Below are positions 43,495 to 55,540 of a DNA stretch of 64,000 nt, one piece after another. The notes under the pieces are model-generated. The model saw only the letters and a list, made by a program, of their open reading frames with translations, searched no databases and had not been told where the DNA came from. Made by a program: the position numbers and the translations under genes. Each line of letters begins with the position of its first letter. Position 1 is the stretch's first letter. Source of the DNA: Humulus lupulus (taxonomy: Eukaryota; Streptophyta; Magnoliopsida; Rosales; Cannabaceae); NCBI RefSeq assembly GCF_963169125.1, contig NC_084796.1, forward strand, positions 90,504,888 to 90,568,887. The letters are read 5' to 3'.

Positions 43495-46400
43495 CACTAC
43501 AAGAAATTTGCCATTTACCTACTAATTTTTTACCTACGAATATTTATTAGTAGATAAATATGGTTTTTACCTACGATTATATTTTCGTAGCGACTATTGG
43601 TAGGGGATTCTCCAATAAAATGGGTGGTGTTATAAATTTTATTATTACCTACCATTAGTAATCGTAGGTAAAAGATTTACCTACGATTATGTTTGGAGGG
43701 AAATCTTTTGCTGATTTCTGCTTATTTTTCCCTCCAATTTTTACATAATAATAATAATCATAAAACACGTGGCTGCTGACATGTGAGAAATCTAGTGACA
43801 TGTCAAGTGAGTAATACATGTGGATGTATTACTAAGTGACACATGACACGAACATTATATTTTAAAAAAATTATATAAATTAAAATTAATTTTAATTTAA
43901 TTATTATTAATTTTAAATTAATATATATTTTTTTTTATATAAACCTAATTCTATTATAACCCTAACCTAACACTAACTCTCATATCTACTCTCTACCGCC
44001 TCCCACATGTGCCCCCGTCTTCCCCTTCTCCGACTGCCTCTCTTCCCCATTTCCGATTCCCTCTCAATAGATCCCTCCCACTTCAGACCCCCTCTCCCAA
44101 GATAGCTCTCTTTTCGGGCTCCCTCTCATACACGTGTACGCTTGCTTCAATCTCTGAGGCGTTGCCATTTTTCTTCGAATTTCCGAGCTGCCACCATCGT
44201 CCTCTGAATCCCTGAGCCGCTGCCATTTTTCTTTGAATTTCTGAGCCCCCACCATTGTCCTCTGAATCACTGAGCCGTTGCCTACTGGTCTTCACCTTCA
44301 TCTATGTTGCCTCACTTCAACAAAGCTTGGAGCTACTGCCTCATTCTAGAAATTAGTGAGTGACTGCCTCTTTTGAGAACAATATGAGCCACCACCATCA
44401 TTCCATGACTCTTGTGAGCTTGATTGAATCCTTCGACAATCTGAGCCACCGCCATTGTTTTACGCCTCTCTCAGCCTTCGTTGGTAAACCATAAACCTTT
44501 CTTAGCCTCTCTAATTTTTTTATTTGATTAAAATTATTTCTATTGGCTTTGTGATTTCATGAAGATTATGTTGGCTTTGCTCTGATTACTGTTAGTATTT
44601 TAGGTGTTTTGATTCATTAGGTTTTGATTTGTTTAGAGGACTTGTGATTTCAGGTTGGTTTCATTTGCTTTAAGAGATTTTGGTTGGTGCTGGTGGCTTT
44701 GAGTTTTCAGATTAAGCTTGGTGGGCCTTCGATTTTTGGATTAGGCTTGGTTGCTTTAAGTTTTTGAATTGGTGGCTTGGAGGTAAATGTGTATGATTTT
44801 TGTTGCTTAAATCCCCAACAATCTGAAGGATTGATGATGAATCATTGTTCTGAGGCATTTTGTTATATATTTTAAGGCGTTCTTATATATTATGTCTCAT
44901 TTTGGCTATTATTAGAGTTGTGGTTTTTTCTTATATATATATATATTTTTTGATTTGGGTCATTATGTGTTTATAATCTGATTATTATTATGTTGGAGAT
45001 TCTATATTAACATTGAGATTAGTGACATTACAACTTTTGTTCTTCAATTGTAATTTGATTTTTGTTTTTACCATGATCGACTTTCTGGTTTGAATTATGT
45101 TCATCAGTATTTCATTTTTGCTTTGGATATTCTAGATTACAAGCTTGGTTTGATTATATATAGTAATGTTGCTTATTGTTATTTAATCTTAATTTGTTAC
45201 TTTTTGTGACTATAATCTAGATTACAGCTTGATTGTGCCTAAAATATCATATTAGTTTTAGATTTAGTTTATTTTTGTGTTTCTAATATGTTTTGTGTTT
45301 TTCTATGTTTATTTTGCAGTGTGTTATACTGCTTTGTTTTGTATATTTCCATGTTCATACTAAAAGACCAAAATAATTTCTTGTTCATGGGAGTTTTGCA
45401 AGTTATTTCCTTAGAAAAAGTATATTCTTGAAAATATAGAGATAAAGCATCGATCCTTTTTTCTTGCTCTGGTTTGTTGTGTTTGAATCTAATCTAAATG
45501 TGTGCCTTTGGTTTACATGTCTGATTGGTTGATATATAAATAAATTGTTTCAATTCTAGAAACTAGAAACCATTCATAATTTTATTTTATTTTTCTATAG
45601 TTTCTAATCAATGTTTTTCTTTCTTTGATTTGATTTTAAAAATATTGTGGGTTCTATGTCCTTTCTAAATCAGTAACTTGTAACTTGTATGCTCTGGTTT
45701 CTTTGATTCTTTCTAACTTGTATAACTATTAGCAGTTTTTCTAAGTTGTAAGTTAGTCACACTGAAATAGAAGCTTAAAGTTTATGCAAACAAACTAAGA
45801 ATTGTTATTAGGGACTAGACCTTCATTTTGTAATGTTTGTTTTGTTTCTATTTTGTTTTGTTTTATTTGTGCCTTAGTGCCTCTCTGTTTTTGTTTTTGC
45901 TAGTCCTTGCTGGCTTGTTTTTGTTTGCTTTGGAAAATGGTTTATGATCTATTTTGAAGATTAATGTGTATGTTAGTTATTTTGCCAATGATATTTGAAT
46001 AATAAAGTATGATCAGTTTATGTTGGTGATTATGAGACTTGGTGTGCTCATATGTTTTTAATATATGTTGCTAACCAAGTGTTGTAAATGCCCATAAAAA
46101 GTCATATTAGTTTCTTTTTTCTGAAATCATTATGATGATTAAATTGGGGAATATTTTATTATATGTTTTTTGTAGCACCCTTGGCCTCTAGCTCTCTCCA
46201 TTTATTGAGTCAATCTGCCTCAAGTTTTGAGGTATATTTGTATGATTATTATTGATATAATCTCCACGTGTCTGAAGGATTTATGATGAAAAATTTTCCA
46301 GAGGCTTTTTTTTATTTTCTAATTTTTTGAGATGGTTCTGAGATGTCTTTGTGAAGAATATGTGATTTGTTAAAGCTTGTAATTATTGTTGAATGCTTTG

Positions 46401-48142
46401 GGGAATTTCTGTTCTACTTTGATGTTCAAGAATTGAGTAGTTTTCTTGTTTTTTTGTTCACTGAGTCTATTTATTTATTTTTGTCCCATTTCAAAAGTTT
46501 TGCATTAATCTAAAAAATACCTTATTCATTTAGTTTGAGTGAATCTAGATCCAGATTCTGGTTTGTTTGTTAGTTAATCTTAATATGTCATTTTTGTGTC
46601 TATAATCTGATTTTTAGTTTGTTAGTTAATTTAGGGTCTGGTTCTATTAACACCTTTCACCAGCTACATTTTTATTTCTCTTTGCTTGTAGGTTCTGGTT
46701 CTGTTTTGAGGAAGGAATCTGTTTTAATATCTATATATGAAGGGATCTCTTTTGAGCTAGGATATGTTTTAGTATATTTTGTTTGGTAATTTGTTTATGA
46801 TATTTGTATTAAGATTTAGTATTGCTCTTTGGCTGTAGGGTCTGGTTCTGTGTCTATAATCTGAATTTTAGTTTGTTTGTTAGTTTTTGGATTTATGCCA
46901 TTGTTACTTTGAATTTATTTTGCCTATGATGTTCAAGAATAAGTGTACTTATTTTATGTTGGTGATTATGAGATTTGATGTGCTCATATATTTGTTTTTA
47001 ATATATGCTGGTTTGTCAAGTGTCATAAACGCCCATAATAATAAGTCACATATTTTCTGAAATCCTTATGATGATTAAATTGGGGATATTTATTGTGTTG
47101 AAATTAAACTCTCCACCTCTGACACAAGCATCCAATCTAACTCTTTACTCTGATTCGAGACCACCAAACATTCAAAGGTATTCAATATGTTGCTTATCAT
47201 GATGGAGAGTGGGAAGATCCTTTCTTATTGACAAGTTATTTGATTTCCTTTTGCATATGATGACATTTCTCTAATTGGGACTTGGTTTTTATTTTGTGCA
47301 GTTGGAGAAAAGGTGGGGAAGTTATAGTTTAGAAGACTAAGCACATGAAGAAATAAAATCAAAACTCGTTACATTGGCAAAGGAAAAGAAAGAGAGACTT
47401 TTGATTTAAAGTTGAGAATTAGGGAGATTCTTTGTATTTACAAAGATTTATTATACTATTCATTTTTAATTTGAGAATTTATATTATTGTAATTTTGTAT
47501 TTGTTTTTTAATTTCCATTTTTATAAAATTTCAAATTAATGTAATGTACATTATGTATATTTATTTTTATTGTTAGCTTTTATGAAAATTTTAAAATTAT
47601 TAATATTGTAAAAAAAAATAAAAAGTTGCTATTTACTTAAACATTAATAAAATTTTTATTCAACCTAACTAGAACAATTCATGTATTTAATCCATAAAAA
47701 AATCATGTAGACCAATGAGAATATGCCATGTGGCCTAATGATCACGTCACATGACCCTTTGAGAGCACGCCACGTGGCCCAATAGGTTACTGCCATATGT
47801 AAGAAAAATGACCACTAAGCCATGTCACGTGCCATGTTGGATGACACGTCATCCTTTATCTGACACATAATTGTTGCACCAGGTGCCATGTTAGGTGCCA
47901 CATCACTTGCCACGTATGATGCCACGTCAAACACTATCTCATGGCAGTTGACTCATTTTTGTGGGGCCCACGTGATTTTTATCTACCAATATACTAATTG
48001 TAGTTAATAATACCTTTCTCGACTAACTATTACCTACCAATAGGTTATTGGTCAAAATATGTAGGAAAAGACATTTACCTACCAATGCAACATTTTTACC
48101 CACAAATAATATTGGTAGGTAAAGGCCAAATTTCTTGTAGTG
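43495..48142. mobile_element. Non-autonomous CACTA transposon 2
   Basis: 4648 bp with termini CACTACAAGAAATTTGCCA and GGCCAAATTTCTTGTAGTG, flanked by TGC (43492-43494 and 48143-48145). Subterminal repeats of TTACCTAC / GTAGGTAAA occur in both orientations at both ends. A cluster of CCACGT / CACGTG-like motifs lies at 47690-47960. The interior is T-rich and intron-like with no transposase. GAGCCGCTGCCATTTTTCTT-type units repeat at about 44150-44290, and a block of about 150 bp near 46010 recurs near 46940. Confidence 0.88.
44120..44300. repeat. Short tandem repeat in CACTA element 2
   Basis: Units of about 65 bp with GAATTTCYGAGC, CACCAT-GTCCTCTGAATC and TGAGCCGYTGCC, about two and a half copies. 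Confidence 0.65.
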
Positions 48143-48997
48143 TGCCTTCACCACCACGAACCACCACCTAGATTAGATTCCCCTTTCATGGCTCCTCTAA
48201 ATATGGTCTGCCAAGTCCCAAAAAAAAATGGAAAGAGCGAAAGAAAAAGAAATAGAATGAACATTAGTGTTGACTTATTTTTTCGTCAACTTGCACATAA
48301 CAATAAATGAAGAGTTGTTTTGTGTGTAAAATCCCACAGTGAAACTTCATGATGAATAGTGAGCAAAAGAAAAGAGAAATAAATGGAGTAATAAAAAAAA
48401 GAGACAAAGATTTATAGTAGTTTGGGCTAAAAAAGATGACTTACGTACACTTTAGTCAGTATTATTTGCGTTAAACTTTGAACCCTAAAAAACAAGTACA
48501 TTGAGTTTGATCTCATTCTTCGGGAAGTTACAGTGCTGGAGAGTAGGAGCTCTCTCCGAAAATAAACAGTTACTAACTTGTTTTTCTACCCTTGTTACAT
48601 TTCGATAGCCGCAAAGATGGGAAGAGCTGACAGTGGCAACTTGTTTCTCGATCTGGCTAAATTTTGGTACACTTGGATGAAGGAAAAATTCTGTGTCACC
48701 AAAAATGGTAATCTGACATGTCCTGTTTATTTAACGGTTGAAGGTGCACTCTAGTGTGGAGGAAGGCTTGGGTGGCTAAGGCCACCGGCCACCAGCGATC
48801 GGCCAACACCCCTGGTGACCGGCAAGGGTTTCTAGCAACCAGCTATGGCTCCTGACAACCAAGCTGGGGCTTATGGTGTGTATTTGTTCAGCTAGTGCGA
48901 CCTTCTATGGCCTTTTTCTTCTTGTAGTTGGTGTTAGCGTAGCCATCTATGGATCATTTAGCTTCACGGGATGGGAGAAGTAGGCCGACTTTGGCGA
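48143..48997. other. Spacer without recognised features
   Basis: Mixed-composition sequence between CACTA element 2 and a gypsy LTR. No gene, RNA or element end recognised. Confidence 0.4.
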
Positions 48998-51269
48998 TGT
49001 AACATCTGGAAACCTCTAATAGAATTAATTGCTTTGATTAGCATGCCGGGAGTACACATGGAGTAATTATATGAATTTTAATGCAAGAAGATTGATTATG
49101 CATGATTATGTGTATCAAATGTGTTTAAAGACCCGCTTTTATTATAAATTGGCATTTTCGTAATTTTGACCCGTTGAGGGTATAACTATAATTTTTATGT
49201 GCTATGTGCTTGAGACCACATTATTATGTGGATATATGTGATATTCGACATGAGTGGATCCTTTTGAGTTGTTTTAGCAAAAAAATCACAACGGGGATAA
49301 ATACCGGGCTTAGGTTGAACCAAGGGGTATTTTGAGAATTTCTAGTATTTTGGGATAATTTTTCTTGATGGACTAGTTGACAAATTTTGGAATTAGTGGT
49401 GTAATTTGAGGTTAGTGAGAATTTTATGTTAAATGACCATTTTTCCCTTGTGGTTTCTTAAAAAGGGTATTTATGGGGGAGGGTATAATGGTCATTTGAC
49501 CATGGGAATAGAGAAATTTGACTAAGTCTTCGGCAGTAGCCTTCATTACACGTGAAGCTCTCTCTCTCTCTCTCTTGCAATTATAGCTTCTCTTCAACTC
49601 AACCAAGAACCCAAGGCACTTAAGCTTAGATCAAGTGTTTCAAAGATGATTTCTAGAAGAATTGGGGTGTTCTTAAAAGTTTAGGAGCTGCTAGCATCTC
49701 CACTCATCCAAGGATTTTCAAATTTCAGTGGGGGTAAGTCATAATTTTGAGGTTCTTCACATTCTTGCCTTCATTGTTCATGATGGGTTTTGGGGGCACT
49801 TTGAGTTTGATTTTAATAATTCGAGATCCTAGGATGTATAAGTGTATATATTGATGATAGGTATTGGATATGCTATTGAATTGAGGCATTAATTTGAATT
49901 GAAATCATTGATTTGAATGTTGAAATTTAGATTTTTTGGGCAAGAGTGTGAGTTAGAACTCAAAGTTTCCAATTGGTGATTTTGTTGTATATTTGGTGTT
50001 TGAATGGTATATTAATGTTGTATAAGGGTTGTTTAGCTGTATGGAGGTTTGATTTTGTGTAAAATTGCTAGAAAATGGATTTGGGGTCGAGAATTTGGGT
50101 CTGGAAGTTGTGGGTCAAATTTGGGAAGAAAATGAACTTTTAGGGCTCAATTTTTGTTTCTTGGGACCTACCTCGTCCACACTAGTGTGCCAGAACACAG
50201 GAAATTTTGAGGTTTAATTTGGGTTTCTAGGCCACCAACACAACCGCGCCAGGGTCTGGCGCTACCGTGCTAGTGCTAAAGAAACTCATATATTTTTGTT
50301 AGCGCGACTATGCCAGGTGCCCTGAAATGGTGATTTTCTGATTTTTAGTAATTAGGCTCGGGGCTTCAGGGATCAGTTTTGGGGGCCCACTTAGGGCTGG
50401 GCAGATGATTCCATTACCTTGTTGAATGGATTTGGAGGTCCTGAGAGCTAGGGTTTAATTTTGGAACTCGTCAATGGACTTAGTCCCGAATAAGCGTACC
50501 ATTTATACTGTGACTAGGAACGAGAGTTGAGGTAAGAAAACTGGCATGTGCACATAGAGCATGGCACTGACCCCAATGTTGATATGCAATGATTATAACC
50601 TATTACTTGAATGTTAGTTAGGGATATGTACCCTAGTTTTATAATTGTATCTGTTACATCTATTTGGCTTATAATTATCTGTGATTAGTCGGCATAGGCT
50701 GTATTCGATGATAATCATGTGGAATGTAAGTCGTTATGGCAGGGCCACTATGGGGGTGTCGTACGCACTCACTCGACTTAGGCCATATAAATTGTTTAAA
50801 GGTTGATAGGAGTTTGTTTATAGTATGTGAAGCATGTCATTTAATGTTTATGTTTAATTGAGTACTTGTTATGCCATGTTAGTTTTCTTGCTTGACCTTG
50901 GCTCACAGGTTCTCTATGGTGCATGTAAGGGCAAGGGAAAGGTCGACCAACCATGAGTTGGAGAATTTGGAGTGGCACATACACGTTCGGCCCGCTCGAC
51001 CGCCATGGCCGAGATACTTTTGAGGGACTTAGGGTATAAGTCTAGTTTTACTGCTTAGGCTGCCTATTTTTGTAACTTCAGTTGTCATTGTATTTTGTTT
51101 AAAACTCTAGTTCAGATCCCCTATAAACATTTAAAGTTCTAATGGAAAGGTTTATACCTTTTGACCAAAAAAATTTAATACCTCAACCTTTGTTTAATTT
51201 TAATAACATGTTTTAGTCTAAATGACTCTCTTAACGAGTTAAGCACCATTTTAAACACGCAGTGTAACA
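48998..51269 (+). mobile_element. Tekay-type LTR, probably solo
   Basis: 2272 bp from TGTAACATC to CAGTGTAACA. It shares TTTGACCCGTTGAGGG-type sequence, the GAGGTAAGAAAACT block and the overall layout with the minus-strand LTR at the window end. No primer site follows and no polypurine tract precedes it. A clear TSD is not visible (GGCGA on the left, GACCT on the right). A CT repeat is at 49558-49575. Confidence 0.6.
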
Positions 51270-53913
51270 GACCTTGATTTGTAGGGCTATACAAGCGAGT
51301 TCTGCCTCTTCTTAGGTATTGGAGAATGGCGAGGGCCACACCTAATGGTGACTAGTGGCGACTGTTGTGCCTTGCCACTTTGTCTTGACATCTCATCGCT
51401 TTGGCAGTCGCCACGTGGAAGTGCCAAAATTTGGGTATAACATTCCCCTCCCCCCCCCCCCCCCCCCAAGTTAGGAGCCATGCAGGATGGGGATAACTAT
51501 CATAGGCGAGGGGCAGTCCGCTTGCTGTAGTCCATCACTTTGTCGTCATCTGGCTTGTTCCTGCTTTGGCTCCTTTTGTTAGGGAAGTCGTCAAGTGGAA
51601 GAGATGAAGTTGAAGCTCCTTGGAAGACTACCGGGAAAGCTTGTCCTCATCTCCAGAACCTCAGCTTTCACTCACTCCCATCCTTCTTCACTTATAGTGA
51701 AGAATGGTCGGGATGGCAGGCGTGCACTTTAGGCTTGATCAAAGGCTTTAGTGGATCGCTGGAGTAAGGTCGTCTCCTGCCTCGCCAATTCCCTTGTTGG
51801 AAAACCAATATGTGGTTGGCCCAAGGCCTTCCCTCAGTTAGGAGTCATGGTTTAACCAACGAGCATCGATGGGTTGTCTATTGCCTGACTTGATGGCCTC
51901 TTGTTCGATGGTCACCTAAGAAGGGTCTCTACCTCCGATAGTCCCCCACCGGAGCTCTCAACCTCTTGGGACCGCTTGCCTCATTCCTTAGGCACTTGAG
52001 GCACCAGCTGTAGGATTTGCATGCTCGGACCTGATGGTCTTTGCAACAGCAGACAAGTTGTGGCCCAGAATTTTCTTGGCACTGATTGTTCTTCATGTAG
52101 GGAGTTTGCTTCTCCTCCACCTTCTCTTTCTCAATCTTACTCGAAATCTGATAATTTTCATTGGGAGAGATTGCATGGGCAATGTGGTGTTGGATGTAGG
52201 GCAGATATGCTTGATTTCTTGAGCAAGTAGTTCCACCTGGTGGTGCATGGGTACCCCAGATTTTTATAGGCTGCAGATTCCTGTCCATTTTACGTTTTTA
52301 CCACCGTTATTGTGCAAAGATTAAGGGTAGATCAGTACTTAAATGTCTATGCCTGGTGATGGGATTGTTTCTTGTACCCGCGTGGTGTGACCCGGAGTCA
52401 GGGAATCTAATTTCCCACATCTTCTTGTACCCGCATGGTGTGACCCGAAGGCGACCGACGGCGGGGGGTTCACGTGGCTATTTTGAAAACACGGGCATTG
52501 CCTCTTTTTGGCGCCATTCGCGGTTTTCCCATTTTCAATAGTTGTCTTGGACATTGATCATTTCTTTTTTCGTCGCATGCTAGTGGGTCCCACCTTAAGC
52601 CAAAGGAGCTTATAAAGTTGGCCATTCTCCCATCACATTGGTGATTACCTCAAGCTCTCGCCTCTCTTCCTCTTCTCACAACCCTGTCACCCCTTGGGAT
52701 TACATCCCTTGTTGAGTTCGCACCTCTCATCCTTGGGTCCACTCCTACAAGATTCTTCTTCATCTTGGTAAGCTTTCTTGCTTAATAAGTTCGCACATTG
52801 TGAGAATTTTTCTTGATCCTTGTTGAATGCTTGTGCTCTTTGATGTTCTTGGACAATTTATCTAATTCTAACTTAATCCATGAAATTAGTGGTAGAAATT
52901 CCTTGGGCTAGATTATTTAGGATAGATCAAGGAAAAATTTCCTTTTGGGTTGCCTACATTCATCGCGGGGTGATTTGAGGAATTTTTGAAGCTATGGACC
53001 AGGTGTTGATTTAGCTTTCCCTTTGATAAGCAGCCCCTGGGTGGGATGCAACTGGAGAGAGGCTCATAGGGGGGGGGGGGGGCGGTATTGGAGAGTGGCC
53101 CATGCAGGGCGACTGGCGAGGTGCCCACGCGGGGTGCAACAGCGAGGGTCCGCTTCGGGGGCGACTGGCGAAGGGCTTGTGGGGAAGGTGACGAGGTGTA
53201 GACACTAGTCTTCGGCGAAGGTACTCCAAAGGCATAGCCACTTGATTCAATTACTAGACTCGCCACTTTCCCAACATTTCTGCCTTGTTTAAAGATGTAG
53301 TTATGCCATTCAAAGGAGTCACCGGATCTCCTTGCCATCTTTCTGGGATGACGGGCGAGGTACTTTGCATATTTTTGTGAATTCACATTTGCAGGCTATC
53401 ACGCTTTCGCTATAGGAGAGTAGGCCCATTGTTTTGGTTATTTGTTAGTTGTTGGTACTGACTCTCTACATGTTTTGCTAGTTTTAGGTACCCTTTTGAG
53501 TCAACAGTTCTCTAGGTAGTTGCTAGCTGCATTGTCATGGTTACCCAATAGCCTTCTTGAGACCAGGCTCATCCAAGGCGAGGTGTGGTTCTTCCTGCTA
53601 TTGTCTAGTCTGGGTCATCTTCTAGCGGGGACTCAGCCATGGTCATCAGTCGAATTCGCGTCACACTACCTTCATCAGTGATGTGATTGGTTAAATACAT
53701 GGTGAAAATGGTTATGCACGAAGAGGTTCAAAAACCATAAAAATTTAACAAAAGTCAACATGTGAGGAATTTATCAATCATATTTTGAGCCCAAAGTGTT
53801 TCTTTGGAGTATATGAGAGTACAAAAAACGTTTAGGACCATATGAGGATGTTTTGAGACAATTTTTGGAGCGTCATTACAGAGGCGTCGGTGATGCGTCA
53901 CCTCTGTGATGTA
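51270..53913. other. Unresolved, GC-richer retroelement-like stretch
   Basis: No clear gene. Features seen: an 18-C run (51450-51467), a duplicated TTCTTGTACCCGC-TGGTGTGACCCG block at about 52365-52450, a TATAAAG-like box at about 52609 followed by a leader-like sequence, and a 14-G run (53069-53082). The composition and these parts suggest decayed LTR material. No terminal pair was found. Confidence 0.4.
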
Positions 53914-55540
53914 TTTTGTCAGATGGCAAGACAAGATCAAGTTCCTCCCATAACTTTGAAATTATACTACATCCTTGACTAAGATTTGAAGACATTGGAG
54001 CCCCTAAAGGTTGATGATTCTCAAGATGTGATCAAAGAAAGGAAGAAAATAGAAGAGGATGATTTCATTTGTAGAGGCCACATACTCAATGCTTTGTCAG
54101 ATCGTCTCTATGATCACAAACAATACATTGGCAAAGAAGATATGGGAAGCTCTTGAGAAAAAGTACAAAACTGAAGAAGAAGGTACCAAGAAATTCCTTA
54201 TCACTCAATACATGGAATTTAAATTCTTTGATGCTAAACCCTTACCCCCCAAGTACATAAACTTTAAGTTATTGTGAATAAGTTGTCTACTCTAAAGATA
54301 ACATTCCCGGAATCCTTCATTGTGGGAGGGATTATAGCTAAACTACCTCCATCTTGGAGAAGCTATAGAAAGAAGATCCACCATAAGAATGAAGAGATCT
54401 TAAAGCACCTAAGAATTGTAGAGGAGTCTCATTCCAGAGACAAGTGCATGGAAAAGTACAATGTTGGGACATCCAAGGCTAATGCCACAAAGAAACCCTC
54501 TCAATCCAAAGGGAAGACTCACAAGAAGCCCCAATCAAATAAGGATACTCATACCCCAAGAAAGAATGAAGGGTAATTCAACATTGTAAGAGGCCCTTGT
54601 TTTGTTTAGGGCAAGTGGCCACAAGGCTAGAAAATGCAAGTATCAAAGGCCCTATAAACATGGATCCAAGGTCAACACAACTGATGAGAAGTTGGTTGCA
54701 ACATTGAGTGTGGTGAATGCCATCCAAGGAAAAGTGCAAGGATGGTGGTATGACACTTGTGCCACCATTCATGTTACTTATGATAGAGAGATCTTCAAAA
54801 CATTTGAAGAGTCAAAGGATGGGCATGAGATCCAAATGGGGAGTGAGCTTAGGTCCAAGGTGTTGGGAAAGGGGAATGTTGATCTTTACTTCACATCCAA
54901 AAAGAAGATTTTATTGACCAATGTGTTGTATGTTCCGGATATGAGTAAGAAACTTGTGAGTGGGCATTTTTTGAGCAAATCGGTTATCAAAGCGGCGTTT
55001 GAGTCTGGGAAGCTAATTCTATCCAAGGGCAACTACTTTATGGGGAAAGGGTATGTTTGTGATGAGATGATTAAATTGTGTACCAAAGACAATGGTTTTG
55101 ATAATAATGCATGCTCATCTTCCTCTTATGTGCTTGGTTTGATTCTATTACTTTATCGCGTAATAGACTTGCTCATATAGGATATAGTACAATTAAAAGA
55201 GTTATCAAATGTGGCTTAATTGTATGAAATGATGTTGAGCATAATAAGTGTGAATTATGTGTTCAATCTATGATGGTAAAGAAACCTTTTATAAGTGTTC
55301 AAAGGAAAACTAATTTGTTAGATTTGATACATAGTGATTTATGTTTATTGAATAGAATAATTACTAGAAGTGGACATAGGTATTTTAATACCTTTATTGA
55401 TGATTATTCTAGATTCACATATGTGTACTTGCTTAAGAATAAGGATGAGGCCTTTAGCATGTTTAAAATCTATAAAGCCAAAGTTGAAAATCAATTAGAA
55501 AATAAGATAAAAGTGATTAGAGGTGGTGAATACTTTTCCA
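53914..55540 (+). pseudogene. Copia Gag-Pol fragment related to copia element 1
   Basis: Starts inside Gag (FVRWQDK) and carries ILNALSDRLYD, KLPPSWRSYRKKIHHKNEE, a broken zinc knuckle, protease WWYDTCATIHVTYDREIF, and integrase to LDLIHSDLCLLN and FIDDYSRFTYVYLLKNK. It ends at GGEYFS where the minus-strand LTR begins. Each block matches copia element 1 but with several stops and frameshifts. LTRs, RT and RNase H are absent on this side of the LTR insertion; they may lie beyond the window end. Confidence 0.8.

Noticed and set aside
43190..48300. Second, outer CACTA-like element around CACTA element 2
   Set aside because: CTACGACAAAAAACTC on the left has only weak similarity to sequence near 48270 on the right, and no target duplication was found.
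52913..53386. Minus-strand frame of 157 codons
   Set aside because: Pro- and Ser-rich product through a poly-C run, no known domain, in a stretch that looks like decayed repeat.
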